Positions 16,751-25,741 of a DNA stretch of 58,309 nucleotides are shown in pieces (positions within the stretch are counted from its first letter, which is position 1; every line of letters starts with the position of its first letter). The DNA is from Polaromonas sp. OV174. GTDB lineage: Bacteria > Pseudomonadota > Gammaproteobacteria > Burkholderiales > Burkholderiaceae_C. A program made the translations under genes and the position numbers. Location: positions 1 through 58,309 of the forward strand of contig NZ_FOKZ01000024.1 in assembly GCF_900112285.1 (NCBI RefSeq), in the 5' to 3' direction. A model generated the notes under the pieces. It was given only the letters and a program-made list of their open reading frames with translations, searched no databases and was not told the origin of the DNA.

Positions 16751-17526
16751 TTAGCGCTCCTAGCAAGAAATTTGTCTGATGCGTGCCAGTGGTCCTCATG
16801 CAGCCAGGTGTTGAGCACCTGCTGGCGCTCGATGGCGCGCCGTGCCTCGTAGGAAGCGCCCTGGCGCCAGGCGGTGGTCTGCGCCTTGATGCCGCGCAAC
16901 ACCTGGGGGGCGCAGGCGCGCAGCGGCTCAAGAAAGGCCTGCACGTCCTCGCCGGCCGGCCCGTCCGAGACCGCCACATCGGCCAGGCCCCACTGCAGCG
17001 CCTGCGCTGCGTCGATCAGCTCGCCGCGGCCCATCATGCGCATGGCCCGTGCGCCGCCCACCAGTTGGCACAGGTCAGGTCCGCCGCCCCATGCCGACGA
17101 GATGGCCAGCCGCGCCTGAATAAAGCCTATGCGCGCGTGTTTCGCCTGCATCCGCATGTCGCAGGCCAGGGCCAGTTCGGCGCCGCCGCCAATCGCGTCT
17201 CCGTTCAGGTAGGCCAGCACCGGCACCGGGCATGAGCGCACGGCGTCTAGCGCTGCTCGCGACTGCTCGGCCATGCCTATCGTCGCGGGCTCGTCGCGTA
17301 CCGAGGACAGCTCGACGAGATCGCCGCCGGCGGCGAAGAAGCGATCACCGGCGCCGGTCAGAACGATGAAGCGTGCGTCCGGCTTGGTCCCGGCTGCGGC
17401 CACGGCCTGCCCCAGATCGCGGAGTACGCCCCGGGCGAGTGCATTGTGCTTTTGCGGCCGGTCTATCGTGATCCACACGACGCCACCGGCACGTTCCTCC
17501 ACTGAGATGTCCTTGCTTGTTTGCAC
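16747..17526 (-). CDS. Crotonase-superfamily enzyme (enoyl-CoA hydratase/isomerase-like)
   Basis: 259 residues, first gene of the mutase block, overlapping the mutase gene by 4 bp. The oxyanion-hole segments are FFAAGGDLVEL (63-73) and NGDAIGGGAELALACD (108-123). E117 matches the first catalytic glutamate (E144 of rat crotonase), but the second (E164) is missing, the aligned stretch reading GFIQARLAI. A SAWGGG motif follows, recalling PSWGG of mammalian ethylmalonyl-CoA decarboxylase. Classical hydration is therefore doubtful; decarboxylation, isomerisation or thioester hydrolysis should be considered. The ATG at 17526 is preceded only by a weak site. Confidence 0.85.
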   Translation of the reverse strand: MQTSKDISVEERAGGVVWITIDRPQKHNALARGVLRDLGQAVAAAGTKPDARFIVLTGAGDRFFAAGGDLVELSSVRDEPATIGMAEQSRAALDAVRSCPVPVLAYLNGDAIGGGAELALACDMRMQAKHARIGFIQARLAISSAWGGGPDLCQLVGGARAMRMMGRGELIDAAQALQWGLADVAVSDGPAGEDVQAFLEPLRACAPQVLRGIKAQTTAWRQGASYEARRAIERQQVLNTWLHEDHWHASDKFLARSAK

Positions 17527-17706
17527 GTTTTTGAGTCTCCATCAATGTGTTGCGTGTTCATGCTATGGACTTAAATGTTCAAAAACAAGAACATGTGTTC
17601 AGCATTACGAACATAATTAAAAAATAAGATGAAAATCAAACGGATGGGGTCGATTTGTTCAGCGGGCCGAACTTAGGCCGAGAAAACGTTCATGAAAGGA
17701 AGTGCG
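17527..17706. promoter_or_regulatory. Divergent promoter with phased IclR-type palindromes
   Basis: Two perfect 18-bp palindromes TGTTC-N8-GAACA lie at 17576-17593 and 17596-17613, 20 bp apart. A third with one mismatch (GAACT) is at 17656-17673, exactly 60 bp after the second, and a weaker partial copy is at 17555-17572. All are on one helical face with a period of about 20 bp. Position and symmetry point to the adjacent IclR protein as the ligand, controlling both itself and the leftward ten-gene block. Confidence 0.7.
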
Positions 17707-18453
17707 ATGTCCAACGTGACTGCGATCGAAAGAGTGATAGATATCTTTGAGGCCTTCCAGGCGAGCCAGCGGCCGCTGTCGCTGACCGATTTGGCCGAGG
17801 CGGTGGACATGCCCAAGAGCACCTGCCACGCCATCGTCGCGACGCTGACAGCGCGCGGCTATCTCTACACACTGAACCGGCCGCGCGCTCTCTATCCGAC
17901 CAAGCGCATGTACGACGTGGCGCACGACATCCTCGCCAAGGACCCCTTCATCGAACATGCCACGCCGGTGTTGGAGCGGCTGCGCGACTCCACGCGCGAA
18001 ACCGTCATTCTTGGCAAGCGCCAGGGGGAATCGGTGATCTACCTGCAGGTCATAGAAGGGTCTCACTCGATCCGCTATTCAGCCAAGCCCGGCGAGTTCA
18101 AGCCGCTGCATTCGAGCTCCATAGGCAAGGCCTTGCTGGGTAGCCTCAAGGAGTCCGAGCTGCGCACCTGGTTGGAAGGCCGGCAACTGAGTTCCATCAC
18201 CCCCGCCACGAAAACCGAGCACGAGGCGCTGATCCAGGACATCCTGGAAAGCCGAAGGATCGGCTATTTCGTGACGCGAGGCGAGAACGTCAGCGACGTT
18301 TGGGCGGTCGCGACCTTTCTCACCATCAACAATGAAACCCTGGCCGTCGCCGTCGCCGGGCCGAGGCATCGCATCGAAGGCAACGTCGCCGAATGTGCCA
18401 ACTTGTTGGTGGCGACTTGCAGCTTTTTATCGCGGCAATTGGTACGAAGCTAA
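17707..18453 (+). CDS. IclR-family transcriptional regulator
   Basis: 248 residues. An N-terminal winged helix-turn-helix (AIERVIDIFEAFQASQRPLS, LTDLAEAVDMPKSTCHAIVA) is followed by the IclR effector domain (RDSTRETVILGKRQGESVIY, HSSSIGKALLGSL, RRIGYFVTRGENVSDVWAVA). ATG 17707 is the start: AAAGGA lies 9 nt upstream, within the reading of an earlier ATG at 17692. It is divergent from the mutase block, with phased palindromes between. By family precedent it responds to a pathway acid or CoA ester and may act as activator or repressor. Confidence 0.92.
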   Translation: MSNVTAIERVIDIFEAFQASQRPLSLTDLAEAVDMPKSTCHAIVATLTARGYLYTLNRPRALYPTKRMYDVAHDILAKDPFIEHATPVLERLRDSTRETVILGKRQGESVIYLQVIEGSHSIRYSAKPGEFKPLHSSSIGKALLGSLKESELRTWLEGRQLSSITPATKTEHEALIQDILESRRIGYFVTRGENVSDVWAVATFLTINNETLAVAVAGPRHRIEGNVAECANLLVATCSFLSRQLVRS

Positions 18454-18477
18454 GCGGCCATCGCCGGGCTGCCGCTT
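18452..18477. terminator. Possible bidirectional terminator hairpin
   Basis: AAGCGGC (18452-18458) pairs with GCCGCTT (18471-18477) between the convergent IclR and DUF3616 genes. The loop is 12 nt and the T run is short, so termination is plausible but weak. Confidence 0.35.
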
Positions 18478-18481
18478 TGAT

Positions 18482-19627
18482 TCAGCGCGCCAGCGTGAAG
18501 CTCAGCGGCCCGCCATCGCACATGCCGTCCGACAGCACCAGCAGCTTGTAGGCCGCGGGCGTTTCTTCCAGCACCGTGATGGCCTCTGGCTTGAGCTCTT
18601 TGTCGCACTGGCGCAGCTTGACATCGCTCAAATCCAGCGCCGCCAATAGCTGGGGCTGAACCACGCCGCCGCCCGCTCCGGCCTTGCCATCCCACCACGA
18701 TACCGTCCAGCCCACGCTCTGGCTGGCGCTGCTGTCGTCTGGCCCGGCCAACAGCAAAAACCCTGTTTTGACGGCCACCATGTCGCGAATGCCGCGGCGC
18801 TGGCCCAGCGCAAGACTGCTCACCGTTGCCTTGGGGAGAGGGGCCGTTTCACTGCCAAACAAGGCGTCGGCATCGACGGCCAGCACCTTGGCCACACCAT
18901 TGAGCACCGGGCCGCGAAAGCCAAAGTAAAGCTGCCCATCGCGCACCGCCAGGCCCTCTATGTTCACACCCTGCTGCCCGGCCAAGGTGGGCGCCTTGGG
19001 CGGTGCTTCGGAGCCCAGGCATTTGCGCTCGCCCACATGGGGCGCCAGTTCGGGCTGCGCCTGCATGAGGGACCAGAGCCTGCCGCTGTCGGCATAGTCC
19101 ACCAGCGTTCCCTGGGCGCTGCCCGCAGGTGAGCGCAAGGCGCGGCCGGTGGCCGGGTCCAGTTTGAAGCGCAGCACATGCCGGCTGGCGGGGTTGCTGG
19201 CGCAGTCCCCGCGTTTGGCCGAGTGCGAGCCGGCGACGTAAAAATAGCGCCCGTCGGTGGCAGCAGCTTCGGCATCGAGTTCGTCCTTGCCTGCGCGCAA
19301 CACCACGGGCTCCTCGTCGATGCGCAATGCCTGCTGGCCCACATAGGCGTAGCGCGCCTCGCTGCCTTCATCAAAAACCATGAGGCAAATGCGCTGCTGT
19401 TTGGCGTCGAGGTTGCAGGCCATACCGCTGAGGGACTGCCGGGTCTTTTGCAGCTTCTTCTTGCCGAGGTCAAAGTGAAAACCTGCGCCGCTATGCCACA
19501 GGCCGCTGTCGGGCTTGATGCTGGGGGGCGGCAGCTGCGCGCAGGCAGCAGCGCTCACGGCCAAGCCGGCAAAGAACTGGGCCAGCCGGACAAGTCGGGA
19601 CGAAGCAGTGTGGCGGGTGGTGTGCAT
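18482..19627 (-). CDS. Exported DUF3616-type protein
   Basis: 381 residues with an N-terminal hydrophobic signal (LVRLAQFFAGLAVSAAACAQ). The body has repeated beta-strand segments such as SGMACNLDAKQQRICLMVFD, ATDGRYFYVAGSHSAKRG and GLAVRDGQLYFGFRGPVL, which match my memory of DUF3616, a periplasmic beta-propeller-like family of unknown role. It ends convergent to the IclR gene and has no evident operon partner. Family assignment is from recall of these motifs, not a search. Confidence 0.65.
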   Translation of the reverse strand: MHTTRHTASSRLVRLAQFFAGLAVSAAACAQLPPPSIKPDSGLWHSGAGFHFDLGKKKLQKTRQSLSGMACNLDAKQQRICLMVFDEGSEARYAYVGQQALRIDEEPVVLRAGKDELDAEAAATDGRYFYVAGSHSAKRGDCASNPASRHVLRFKLDPATGRALRSPAGSAQGTLVDYADSGRLWSLMQAQPELAPHVGERKCLGSEAPPKAPTLAGQQGVNIEGLAVRDGQLYFGFRGPVLNGVAKVLAVDADALFGSETAPLPKATVSSLALGQRRGIRDMVAVKTGFLLLAGPDDSSASQSVGWTVSWWDGKAGAGGGVVQPQLLAALDLSDVKLRQCDKELKPEAITVLEETPAAYKLLVLSDGMCDGGPLSFTLAR

Positions 19628-19663
19628 CGCAGCACTGTAGCAAAGCGAGTTGGGCCTTGTGCT

Positions 19664-20554
19664 TCATGGCTCCGCCAGCCGCGCCGCCATGAAATCCAGA
19701 AACGCCGTGATGCGTGACGACAGCGCCGTGTTGCGGTAGTACACCGCGTTCACGGGCTGGCGCACCTCTACGGTGCTGCGCACCAGTACTGGCACCAAGC
19801 TGCCGTTGGCGCGGTCGGTTTCGGTCATGAAGTCCGCCAGGCAAACCACACCCATGCCGGCCAACGCCAGCTGGCGCATGGTTTCGCCGCTGGAGGCGCT
19901 GAACTGCAGCGCGGCGGCGTAGCTGTCGCCCTGGGGGCCGCGCAGTGGCCACTGATTGAGCGAGGGCAGCTGGCTGTTGCCGATCAAGGCATGCTGGGCC
20001 AAATCTGCCACGCGCCTGGGCCGGCCGTGCGCCTGCAGATAAGCGGGGCTGGCCAGCACGCGCAGCCGGCTGCTGCACAGCGGCCTGGCGTGCAGGGTGG
20101 AGTCGCGCAGCGGCCCTATGCGTATGGCGATATCTGTGCGCTGCTCCAGCAGGTCCACATTCAGCTCATCGGTATTGAGCTCCAGCTGGATTTTGGGATA
20201 GAGCCGGCTGAATTCCGGCAAGCGCGGCACGATGGCGTGCAGCATGAAGGGCGAGGCCGCATTCACCCGCAGCAGGCCGGCGGGCGCTTGCCGGCGCGCC
20301 GCCAGCTCCTCCTCGGCCTCGTCCATGGCGTCCAGGATGCTGCGCGTGCGGGCCAGAAAGCCCTGGCCCTCTTCGGTCAGCTCCAGCCGCCGGGTGGTGC
20401 GGCGCAGCAAGGTGGTGGCCAGCTTTTTCTCCAGCCGGCTCAGGGCGCGGCTGATGCCGGACACCGTCTGCCCCAACTGGTCGGCCGCCGCCGTGATGGA
20501 GCCGCTGTCGACCACGGCGCGAAACGCCAGCAGTTCTTCCAGGGTGGTCTTCAT
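19664..20554 (-). CDS. LysR-family transcriptional regulator
   Basis: 296 residues: an N-terminal LysR helix-turn-helix (LLAFRAVVDSGSITAAADQL, GQTVSGISRALSRLEKKLAT) and a periplasmic-binding-fold effector domain (ELNTDELNVDLLEQRTDIAI, RIGPLRDSTLHARPLCSSRL). It belongs to the large CrgA/DmlR-like subgroup. It is divergent from the MFS transporter and aldo/keto reductase genes with 110 bp between, so these are its probable targets. Confidence 0.92.
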   Translation of the reverse strand: MKTTLEELLAFRAVVDSGSITAAADQLGQTVSGISRALSRLEKKLATTLLRRTTRRLELTEEGQGFLARTRSILDAMDEAEEELAARRQAPAGLLRVNAASPFMLHAIVPRLPEFSRLYPKIQLELNTDELNVDLLEQRTDIAIRIGPLRDSTLHARPLCSSRLRVLASPAYLQAHGRPRRVADLAQHALIGNSQLPSLNQWPLRGPQGDSYAAALQFSASSGETMRQLALAGMGVVCLADFMTETDRANGSLVPVLVRSTVEVRQPVNAVYYRNTALSSRITAFLDFMAARLAEP

Positions 20555-20664
20555 ATCTGCTCTCTGATTGTTGCTTGTGAGTCAAATATATTCTGCATGA
20601 CACAGGGTTTTTCTGCAAAGACAAAGCGCGCAAACTTCCGGCTTACTGAAACCCGGAGCCCCGT

Positions 20665-21867
20665 ATGCCCATTGCCCTTCTCGCGCTGACCATCAGCGCC
20701 TTCGCCATAGGAACGACAGAGTTCGTCATCGTTGGCCTCTTGCCCACCGTCGCCGCCGACCTGCAGATAGGCCTGCCATCGGCCGGCCTGCTGGTCAGCC
20801 TTTATGCGCTCGGCGTCGCCATAGGCGCGCCGGTGCTCACCGCCCTGACCGGCAAGCTGCCGCGCAAGACCCTGCTGCTGGGCCTGATGGCCTTGTTCAC
20901 CCTGGGCAATCTGCTGGCCTGGCAGGCGCCGGGCTACAACTCGCTGGCGGCGGCGCGCATTCTTACCGGCTTGGCACATGGCGTGTTTTTCTCCATAGGC
21001 TCGACGATTGCCACCGGCCTGGTGGCCAAAGACAAAGCCGCCAGTGCGATTGCCCTGATGTTCACCGGCCTGACGGTGGCGCTGGTCACCGGCGTGCCGC
21101 TGGGCACTTTCATTGGTCAGCATTTCGGCTGGCGCGAAACCTTTCTGGCCGTGTCTGTTCTCGGTGCCATCGCCTTTGTGGTGAGCCTGCTGTTTATCCC
21201 CAACAACATCAAACACCAGGCGCCGGCCTCGCTGGCGCAGCAGTTCAAGGTGCTGACCCAGCCGCGCCTGCTGCTGGTCTATGCCACCACCGCCGTCGGC
21301 TACGGCGGCAGCTTCATTCCCTTCACCTTTCTCGCGCCCATACTGATGCAGTCGGGCTTCAGCGCGGGCGCCGTCGGCTGGGTCATGCTGGTGTATGGCG
21401 TGTCGGTTGCGGCCGGCAACATCTGGGGCGGCAAGCTGGCCGATCGCAAAGGGCCCATCGCCGCGCTCAAGCTCATTTTTGCGCTGCTTGCCGCCGTGCT
21501 GCTGGTGTTTAACTTCACCGCGCCTCATCCTTACCTGGCCGTGGCCACCGTGCTGCTGTGGGGCGCCGTCGCCTTCGGTAACGTGCCCGGCCTGCAGGTC
21601 TATGTGGTGCGCCAGGCCGAGCGCCACACGCCGCAGGCGGTGGACGTGGCCTCTGGCCTGAACATCGCCGCCTTCAACCTGGGCATTGCCTTTGCGGCCT
21701 GGGCCGGCGGCCTGGTGGTGACCCACCTGGGCCTGATGCACACACCCTGGATAGGCGCAGTGGTGGTGCTGGGCGCGCTGGCCCTGACTTACTGGAGCGG
21801 TCGCCTGGATCAGCGTGAGGGCCTGCCGGCCCGCGCTGCCAGCCAGCGTCCCGTGCCCATTCACTAA
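20665..21867 (+). CDS. MFS transporter, DHA1 (AraJ/YdhP-like)
   Basis: 400 residues with about twelve hydrophobic segments. The first is ALLALTISAFAIGTTEFVIV, with GTTEF typical of the AraJ/YdhP sugar-efflux and drug-efflux group, followed by the LVSLYALGVAIGAPVLTALTG motif A region and LTGLAHGVFFSIGS. It likely exports a small hydrophilic compound across the inner membrane. The gene is followed 27 bp later by dkgB on the same strand, and both face away from the LysR gene, a common pairing in proteobacteria. Confidence 0.9.
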   Translation: MPIALLALTISAFAIGTTEFVIVGLLPTVAADLQIGLPSAGLLVSLYALGVAIGAPVLTALTGKLPRKTLLLGLMALFTLGNLLAWQAPGYNSLAAARILTGLAHGVFFSIGSTIATGLVAKDKAASAIALMFTGLTVALVTGVPLGTFIGQHFGWRETFLAVSVLGAIAFVVSLLFIPNNIKHQAPASLAQQFKVLTQPRLLLVYATTAVGYGGSFIPFTFLAPILMQSGFSAGAVGWVMLVYGVSVAAGNIWGGKLADRKGPIAALKLIFALLAAVLLVFNFTAPHPYLAVATVLLWGAVAFGNVPGLQVYVVRQAERHTPQAVDVASGLNIAAFNLGIAFAAWAGGLVVTHLGLMHTPWIGAVVVLGALALTYWSGRLDQREGLPARAASQRPVPIH

Positions 21868-21894
21868 TTTTTAACCATCAAGAAGGACATCACT

Positions 21895-22698
21895 ATGACT
21901 ATTCCCGCATTCGGCCTAGGCACCTTCCGCCTCAAAGGCCAGGTCGTTATTGACTCCGTCAGCAACGCGCTTGAGCTCGGCTACCGCGCCATAGACACCG
22001 CACAAATCTACGGCAACGAAGCCGAGATCGGTCAGGCCGTAGAAGCCAGCAACGTGGCGCGCAGCGAGCTGTTTCTGACCACCAAGATCTGGACGGAAAA
22101 CCTGGCGGCCGACAAGCTGATTCCCAGCCTGAAAGACAGCCTGGCCAAGCTGCGCACCGACCATGTCGACCTCACGCTGATCCACTGGCCGTCACCGGGC
22201 GGCGCCGTGCCTCTGGCCGACACCTTGGCCGCGCTGATGCAGGCCAAGGCACAAGGCCTGACGAAACAGATTGGCATCTCCAACTTCAACATCGCCCTGA
22301 TGCAGGAAGCGATCAGCATCGTGGGCGCGGCCAACATCGCCACCAACCAGATCGAACTCAGCCCGTATTTGCAGAATCGCAAGGTGGCCGACTTCGTCCG
22401 CAGCCAGGGCATTCACATCACCTCCTACATGACGCTGGCCTACGGCAAGGCGCTGCAAGACCCGGTGCTGCAAGCCATCGCGCGGCAGCACGGAGCCACC
22501 ACCGCGCAGGTAGTGCTGGCCTGGGCCATGCAGCTGGGCTACGCGGTGATTCCCTCATCGACCCAGCGCGCCAACCTGCAAAGCAATTTGCAGGCAGCAC
22601 AGCTGCGCCTGAGCGAAGCCGACATGGCGCAGATCGCGGCGCTGGAGCGCAATGAGCGCCTGGTCGATCCCCAAGGTCTGGCGCCGCAGTGGGATTGA
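21895..22698 (+). CDS. dkgB: Aldo/keto reductase, 2,5-diketo-D-gluconate reductase B type
   Basis: 267 residues, the DkgB length. The aldo/keto reductase tetrad is visible: D in [14 protein letters not shown] with Y39-like tyrosine, K in [11 protein letters not shown], and H in [14 protein letters not shown]-binding [17 protein letters not shown] lies near the C-terminus. It reduces 2,5-diketogluconate, methylglyoxal and other small aldehydes. AAGAAGGA precedes the start. A strong terminator follows at 22702. Confidence 0.9.
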   Translation: MTIPAFGLGTFRLKGQVVIDSVSNALELGYRAIDTAQIYGNEAEIGQAVEASNVARSELFLTTKIWTENLAADKLIPSLKDSLAKLRTDHVDLTLIHWPSPGGAVPLADTLAALMQAKAQGLTKQIGISNFNIALMQEAISIVGAANIATNQIELSPYLQNRKVADFVRSQGIHITSYMTLAYGKALQDPVLQAIARQHGATTAQVVLAWAMQLGYAVIPSSTQRANLQSNLQAAQLRLSEADMAQIAALERNERLVDPQGLAPQWD

Positions 22699-22701
22699 GT
22701 T

Positions 22702-22734
22702 GAGCGGCTGGGGCGTTTAGCCGCTCTGGTTTTT
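22702..22734 (+). terminator. Intrinsic terminator of the MFS-dkgB unit
   Basis: GAGCGGCT (22702-22709) pairs perfectly with AGCCGCTC (22719-22726), loop of 9 nt, followed by TGGTTTTT. It starts 3 nt after the dkgB stop. Confidence 0.8.
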
Positions 22735-22795
22735 AAGCCAAACAGGGCTGTAACGACCTAGGTGTATGCGCAAGCTGCTATTTATTCAGGAGCGG
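22731..22795. repeat. Dispersed intergenic repeat, copy A (divergent)
   Basis: Member of a family of about 55-60 bp found seven times here. This copy has GCCAAACAGGGCTG, then TGCGCAAGCTGCTATTTATTCAGGAGC-type ending (22768-22793). It is the least conserved copy and abuts the 3' end of the convergent pirin gene. Confidence 0.5.
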
Positions 22796-23867
22796 TTTGG
22801 CTGGCTTCGGCCCCCGGCCTTTCCTCATGCCCACCCGGATGTATGGCAAAGCGGGCCGGGTCGCGCCCGTGCACCGGGGCTGCGCTGTCAAACGACCAGC
22901 CGCCAAACTGCGTGCGCCGATAGTCGGCCAGGGTCTGCGCGATCTCGGCCTGGGTGTTCATCACGAACGGGCCGTACTGCACCACCGGCTCGCCTATGGG
23001 CTTGCCCTGCAGCAGCAAAAACTCGGCGACCTCATTGCCGTTGGCAAGCAGCACCTCGGCATCGGCGCGCAGTTCTATGGCCGAGGCGATGCTGACGTCC
23101 TGGCCGGCGATGCTGACCGACTGGCCCTTGAAGAAATACAGGCTGCGCCGCGTGCCCTGGCCCAGTGCTGGGGGCAGCGTCCACTGGGCGCCGGGTTCCA
23201 TGCGAAGGGTCCAGATCGCCACGTCGGCATCCAGCTGTGCGGCCCAGGAGTCGGGTGGCGGCGCCAGCGGCGTCAGCGCTTGCTGGTCCGCTTCCTGGCC
23301 AGCATCCTGCAGACGCCCGGCGATCACGGTGACTTCGGTCGTGCGGCCATGTGCGTCGCTGTCGACCCGGCGCGGAATGCTTTCCGACCAGAACATGGTG
23401 AAGTAGGGCTCGGCCATCTTGCTGCGCGCCGGCAGGTTCAGCCAGATCTGGAACAGCTCCAGCGGATTGGGCGTGTCCTGCTTGAGCAGCGGAAACATTT
23501 CGGAGTGAACAATGCCCTTGCCGGTGGTGAGCCACTGCACATCGCCCTGGCCAAAGCGCGCCTGGGCGCCCAGCGAATCGGCGTGGTCTATCAGGCCCTT
23601 GCGGGCAATCGTCACGGTTTCAAAACCGCGGTGCGGGTGCGGCGGAAAACCCGGCACCTGCTCACCGTGGTACATGCTCCAGCCGTCCTTGCGGCTGAAA
23701 TCTTGGCCGATATCGCGGCCGGCCAGCGAGGCGGCCGGGCCCATGTCGGCGTTGGCCGCTGGATAGGCGTCGTCGTGATAGACGCAAAAGAGAAACGGGT
23801 CTAGGGTTTCCCAGGGAAACCCGAGGGGCTTGATCTGAACGATGGGATGGGTCGCAGGTCGGGTCAT
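22782..23867 (-). CDS. Pirin-family protein
   Basis: 361 residues starting at ATG 23867; the frame is open for 185 codons upstream but that part is the permease gene read in another frame. The pirin N-terminal cupin shows the metal-binding HPHRGFETVTI and GDVQWLTTGKGIVHSEM motifs, and the C-terminal cupin ends with KPIGEPVVQYGPFVMNTQAEI. Pirins act as quercetinase-like oxygenases or redox-sensing cofactors. The C-terminus has an extra 35-residue tail rich in Arg, Glu and Ala. It lies 44 bp downstream of the ABC permease gene. Confidence 0.92.
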   Translation of the reverse strand: MTRPATHPIVQIKPLGFPWETLDPFLFCVYHDDAYPAANADMGPAASLAGRDIGQDFSRKDGWSMYHGEQVPGFPPHPHRGFETVTIARKGLIDHADSLGAQARFGQGDVQWLTTGKGIVHSEMFPLLKQDTPNPLELFQIWLNLPARSKMAEPYFTMFWSESIPRRVDSDAHGRTTEVTVIAGRLQDAGQEADQQALTPLAPPPDSWAAQLDADVAIWTLRMEPGAQWTLPPALGQGTRRSLYFFKGQSVSIAGQDVSIASAIELRADAEVLLANGNEVAEFLLLQGKPIGEPVVQYGPFVMNTQAEIAQTLADYRRTQFGGWSFDSAAPVHGRDPARFAIHPGGHEERPGAEASQTAPE

Positions 23868-23911
23868 GGTGGTGCTTTCAAAAGCTAGAGATGAGGGCGC
23901 ATCGCAGGGGC

Positions 23912-24673
23912 TCAAGCCTTCAACTTCCAGCCGGTGTGAAAGATCCACCACACCGTGCCAATGCACAAGCTCAGGAAACCCAGAATGGCTGCGATGCTGA
24001 TGCCGACATTGACGTCCGCCACACCGTAAAAGCTCCAGCGGAATCCGCTGATCAGGTACACCACCGGATTGAACAGGGTGATCTTCTGCCACAGGGGCGG
24101 CAGCATGGTGATGGAGTAAAAGGCGCCGCCCAAAAAAGTCAGCGGCGTCACGACCATGAGCGGGATAACCTGCAGTTTCTGGAAGTCGTCGGCCCAAAGT
24201 CCGATGATGAAACCGAACAGGCTGAAGGTGAGCGCCGTCAGCAGCAGAAAGCACAGCATCCAGAAAGGATGGGCGATCTCGTAGGGCACAAAAATGCGGG
24301 CAGTCGCAAGAATCAGGATGCCGAGCATGAGCGACTTGGTCGCCGCAGCACCGACGTAGCCAATGACCACCTCGATGAACGAGACCGGAGCGGACAGCAG
24401 CTCGTAGATCGTGCCCGACCATTTCGGCATGTAGATGCCGAAGGAGGCGTTGGAGATGCTTTCGTTGAGCAGCGCCAGCATGACCAGGCCTGGAATGATG
24501 AACGCGCCGTAGCTGATGCCGTCGATGTCGCCCATGCGTGAACCGATGGCCGCGCCAAACACCACGAAGTACAAGGACGTTGAAAGCACCGGCGAGGCGA
24601 TGGATTGGGTCAGCGTGCGAAAGGTACGCGCCATTTCGAAGCGGTAGATGGCGCGGATGGCGTGCCAGTTCAT
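23912..24673 (-). CDS. ABC-2 type transporter permease (YadH-like)
   Basis: 253 residues with six hydrophobic segments, including [40 protein letters not shown] and the conserved [20 protein letters not shown] characteristic of ABC-2 permeases. Its start overlaps the stop of the ATPase gene (ATGA), so the two make one exporter. Substrate unknown; the group includes lipid, polysaccharide and drug exporters. Confidence 0.92.
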   Translation of the reverse strand: MNWHAIRAIYRFEMARTFRTLTQSIASPVLSTSLYFVVFGAAIGSRMGDIDGISYGAFIIPGLVMLALLNESISNASFGIYMPKWSGTIYELLSAPVSFIEVVIGYVGAAATKSLMLGILILATARIFVPYEIAHPFWMLCFLLLTALTFSLFGFIIGLWADDFQKLQVIPLMVVTPLTFLGGAFYSITMLPPLWQKITLFNPVVYLISGFRWSFYGVADVNVGISIAAILGFLSLCIGTVWWIFHTGWKLKA

Positions 24674-25620
24674 GCGTTCTCCTTCGCTATCGCCGGCTTG
24701 CCTGCGTGGACCAGGCTGACGAATATGTCTTCCAGTGAACTCTCGCTCGAATGCAGATCCTTGAAGCCAATGCCATGCTCGACCAGCCGTTTGAGCAGCG
24801 CTGCAATACCGGTTTCCTCGGTCTGGGTATCGAAGGTATAGACCAGGGTGTGGCCTTCCCCGGCCAGTTCCAGCGGCAGGCCGGCCAGCGCATCCGGAAT
24901 GCGCTGCAAGGGCGCCTGCAGTTGCAGCGTCAACTGCTTTTTTCCCAGCTTGCGCATCAGCACGGCCTTGTCTTCGACCAGAATCAGCTCGCCCTTGCGG
25001 ATGATGCCGATGCGGTCCGCCATTTGCTCGGCTTCCTCAATATAGTGCGTGGTCAGAATGATGGTGACGCCACTGCTGCGCAAATCCCGCACCATTTGCC
25101 ACATGTCGCGGCGCAGCTCGACATCGACGCCTGCGGTAGGTTCGTCGAGGAACAGAATGGTCGGCTCGTGCGACAGGGCCTTGGCGATCAACACGCGGCG
25201 CTTCATGCCGCCCGAGAGGGTCATGATCTTGCTGTCTTTCTTGTCCCACAGCGACAGATCGCGCAGCACCTTCTCGACGTAGGCCGGGTTGGGCGGCTTG
25301 CCAAAAAGGCCGCGGCTGAAACTCACGGTGGACCACACGGTTTCGAAGGCATCGGTCGATAGCTCTTGCGGCACCAGCCCGATTTTGGCGCGCGCCCCCC
25401 GGTAGTCGCCAACGATGTCGTGACCGTCCGCCGTCACGCTGCCCGAGCTCGGCTTGACGATGCCGCAGACGATGTTGATCAGCGTCGTTTTACCGGCACC
25501 GTTCGGACCGAGCAAGGCGAAGATTTCCCCTTGCTGGATGTCCAGATTGACCGACTTGAGTGCGTGAAAGCCCGAGGCGTAGGTTTTGCTGAGCTGGTGA
25601 ATGGAAATAATGACTGGCAC
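24670..25620 (-). CDS. ABC transporter ATP-binding protein (YadG-like)
   Basis: 316 residues with Walker [10 protein letters not shown], the signature LSGGMKRRV, Walker [13 protein letters not shown] and switch histidine in [14 protein letters not shown]-terminal extension of about 80 residues follows the ATPase core, as in DrrA/YadG-type exporter subunits, ending [10 protein letters not shown]. It is the first gene of the two-gene export unit, with the permease overlapping by 4 bp. Confidence 0.94.
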   Translation of the reverse strand: MPVIISIHQLSKTYASGFHALKSVNLDIQQGEIFALLGPNGAGKTTLINIVCGIVKPSSGSVTADGHDIVGDYRGARAKIGLVPQELSTDAFETVWSTVSFSRGLFGKPPNPAYVEKVLRDLSLWDKKDSKIMTLSGGMKRRVLIAKALSHEPTILFLDEPTAGVDVELRRDMWQMVRDLRSSGVTIILTTHYIEEAEQMADRIGIIRKGELILVEDKAVLMRKLGKKQLTLQLQAPLQRIPDALAGLPLELAGEGHTLVYTFDTQTEETGIAALLKRLVEHGIGFKDLHSSESSLEDIFVSLVHAGKPAIAKENA

Positions 25621-25741
25621 TCGGTGTCCTGATGTCGTGAAGGGGCAGATGAAAGGGTATCTGCCTGCCTCACTTTAACGTCAATGTGCGAAAGACGCCG
25701 AACCAGCAAGCCGTCAATGACAGCGCGGACTGGCGATCGGA

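Noticed and set aside
20551..21864. 437-codon open frame on the - strand
   Set aside because: Antisense to the MFS transporter; glutamine/glycine-rich composition typical of shadow frames.
23868..24422. N-terminal extension of the pirin gene as a fusion protein
   Set aside because: The extra frame overlaps the ABC permease, whose six membrane segments are real; the pirin start at 23867 fits the family.
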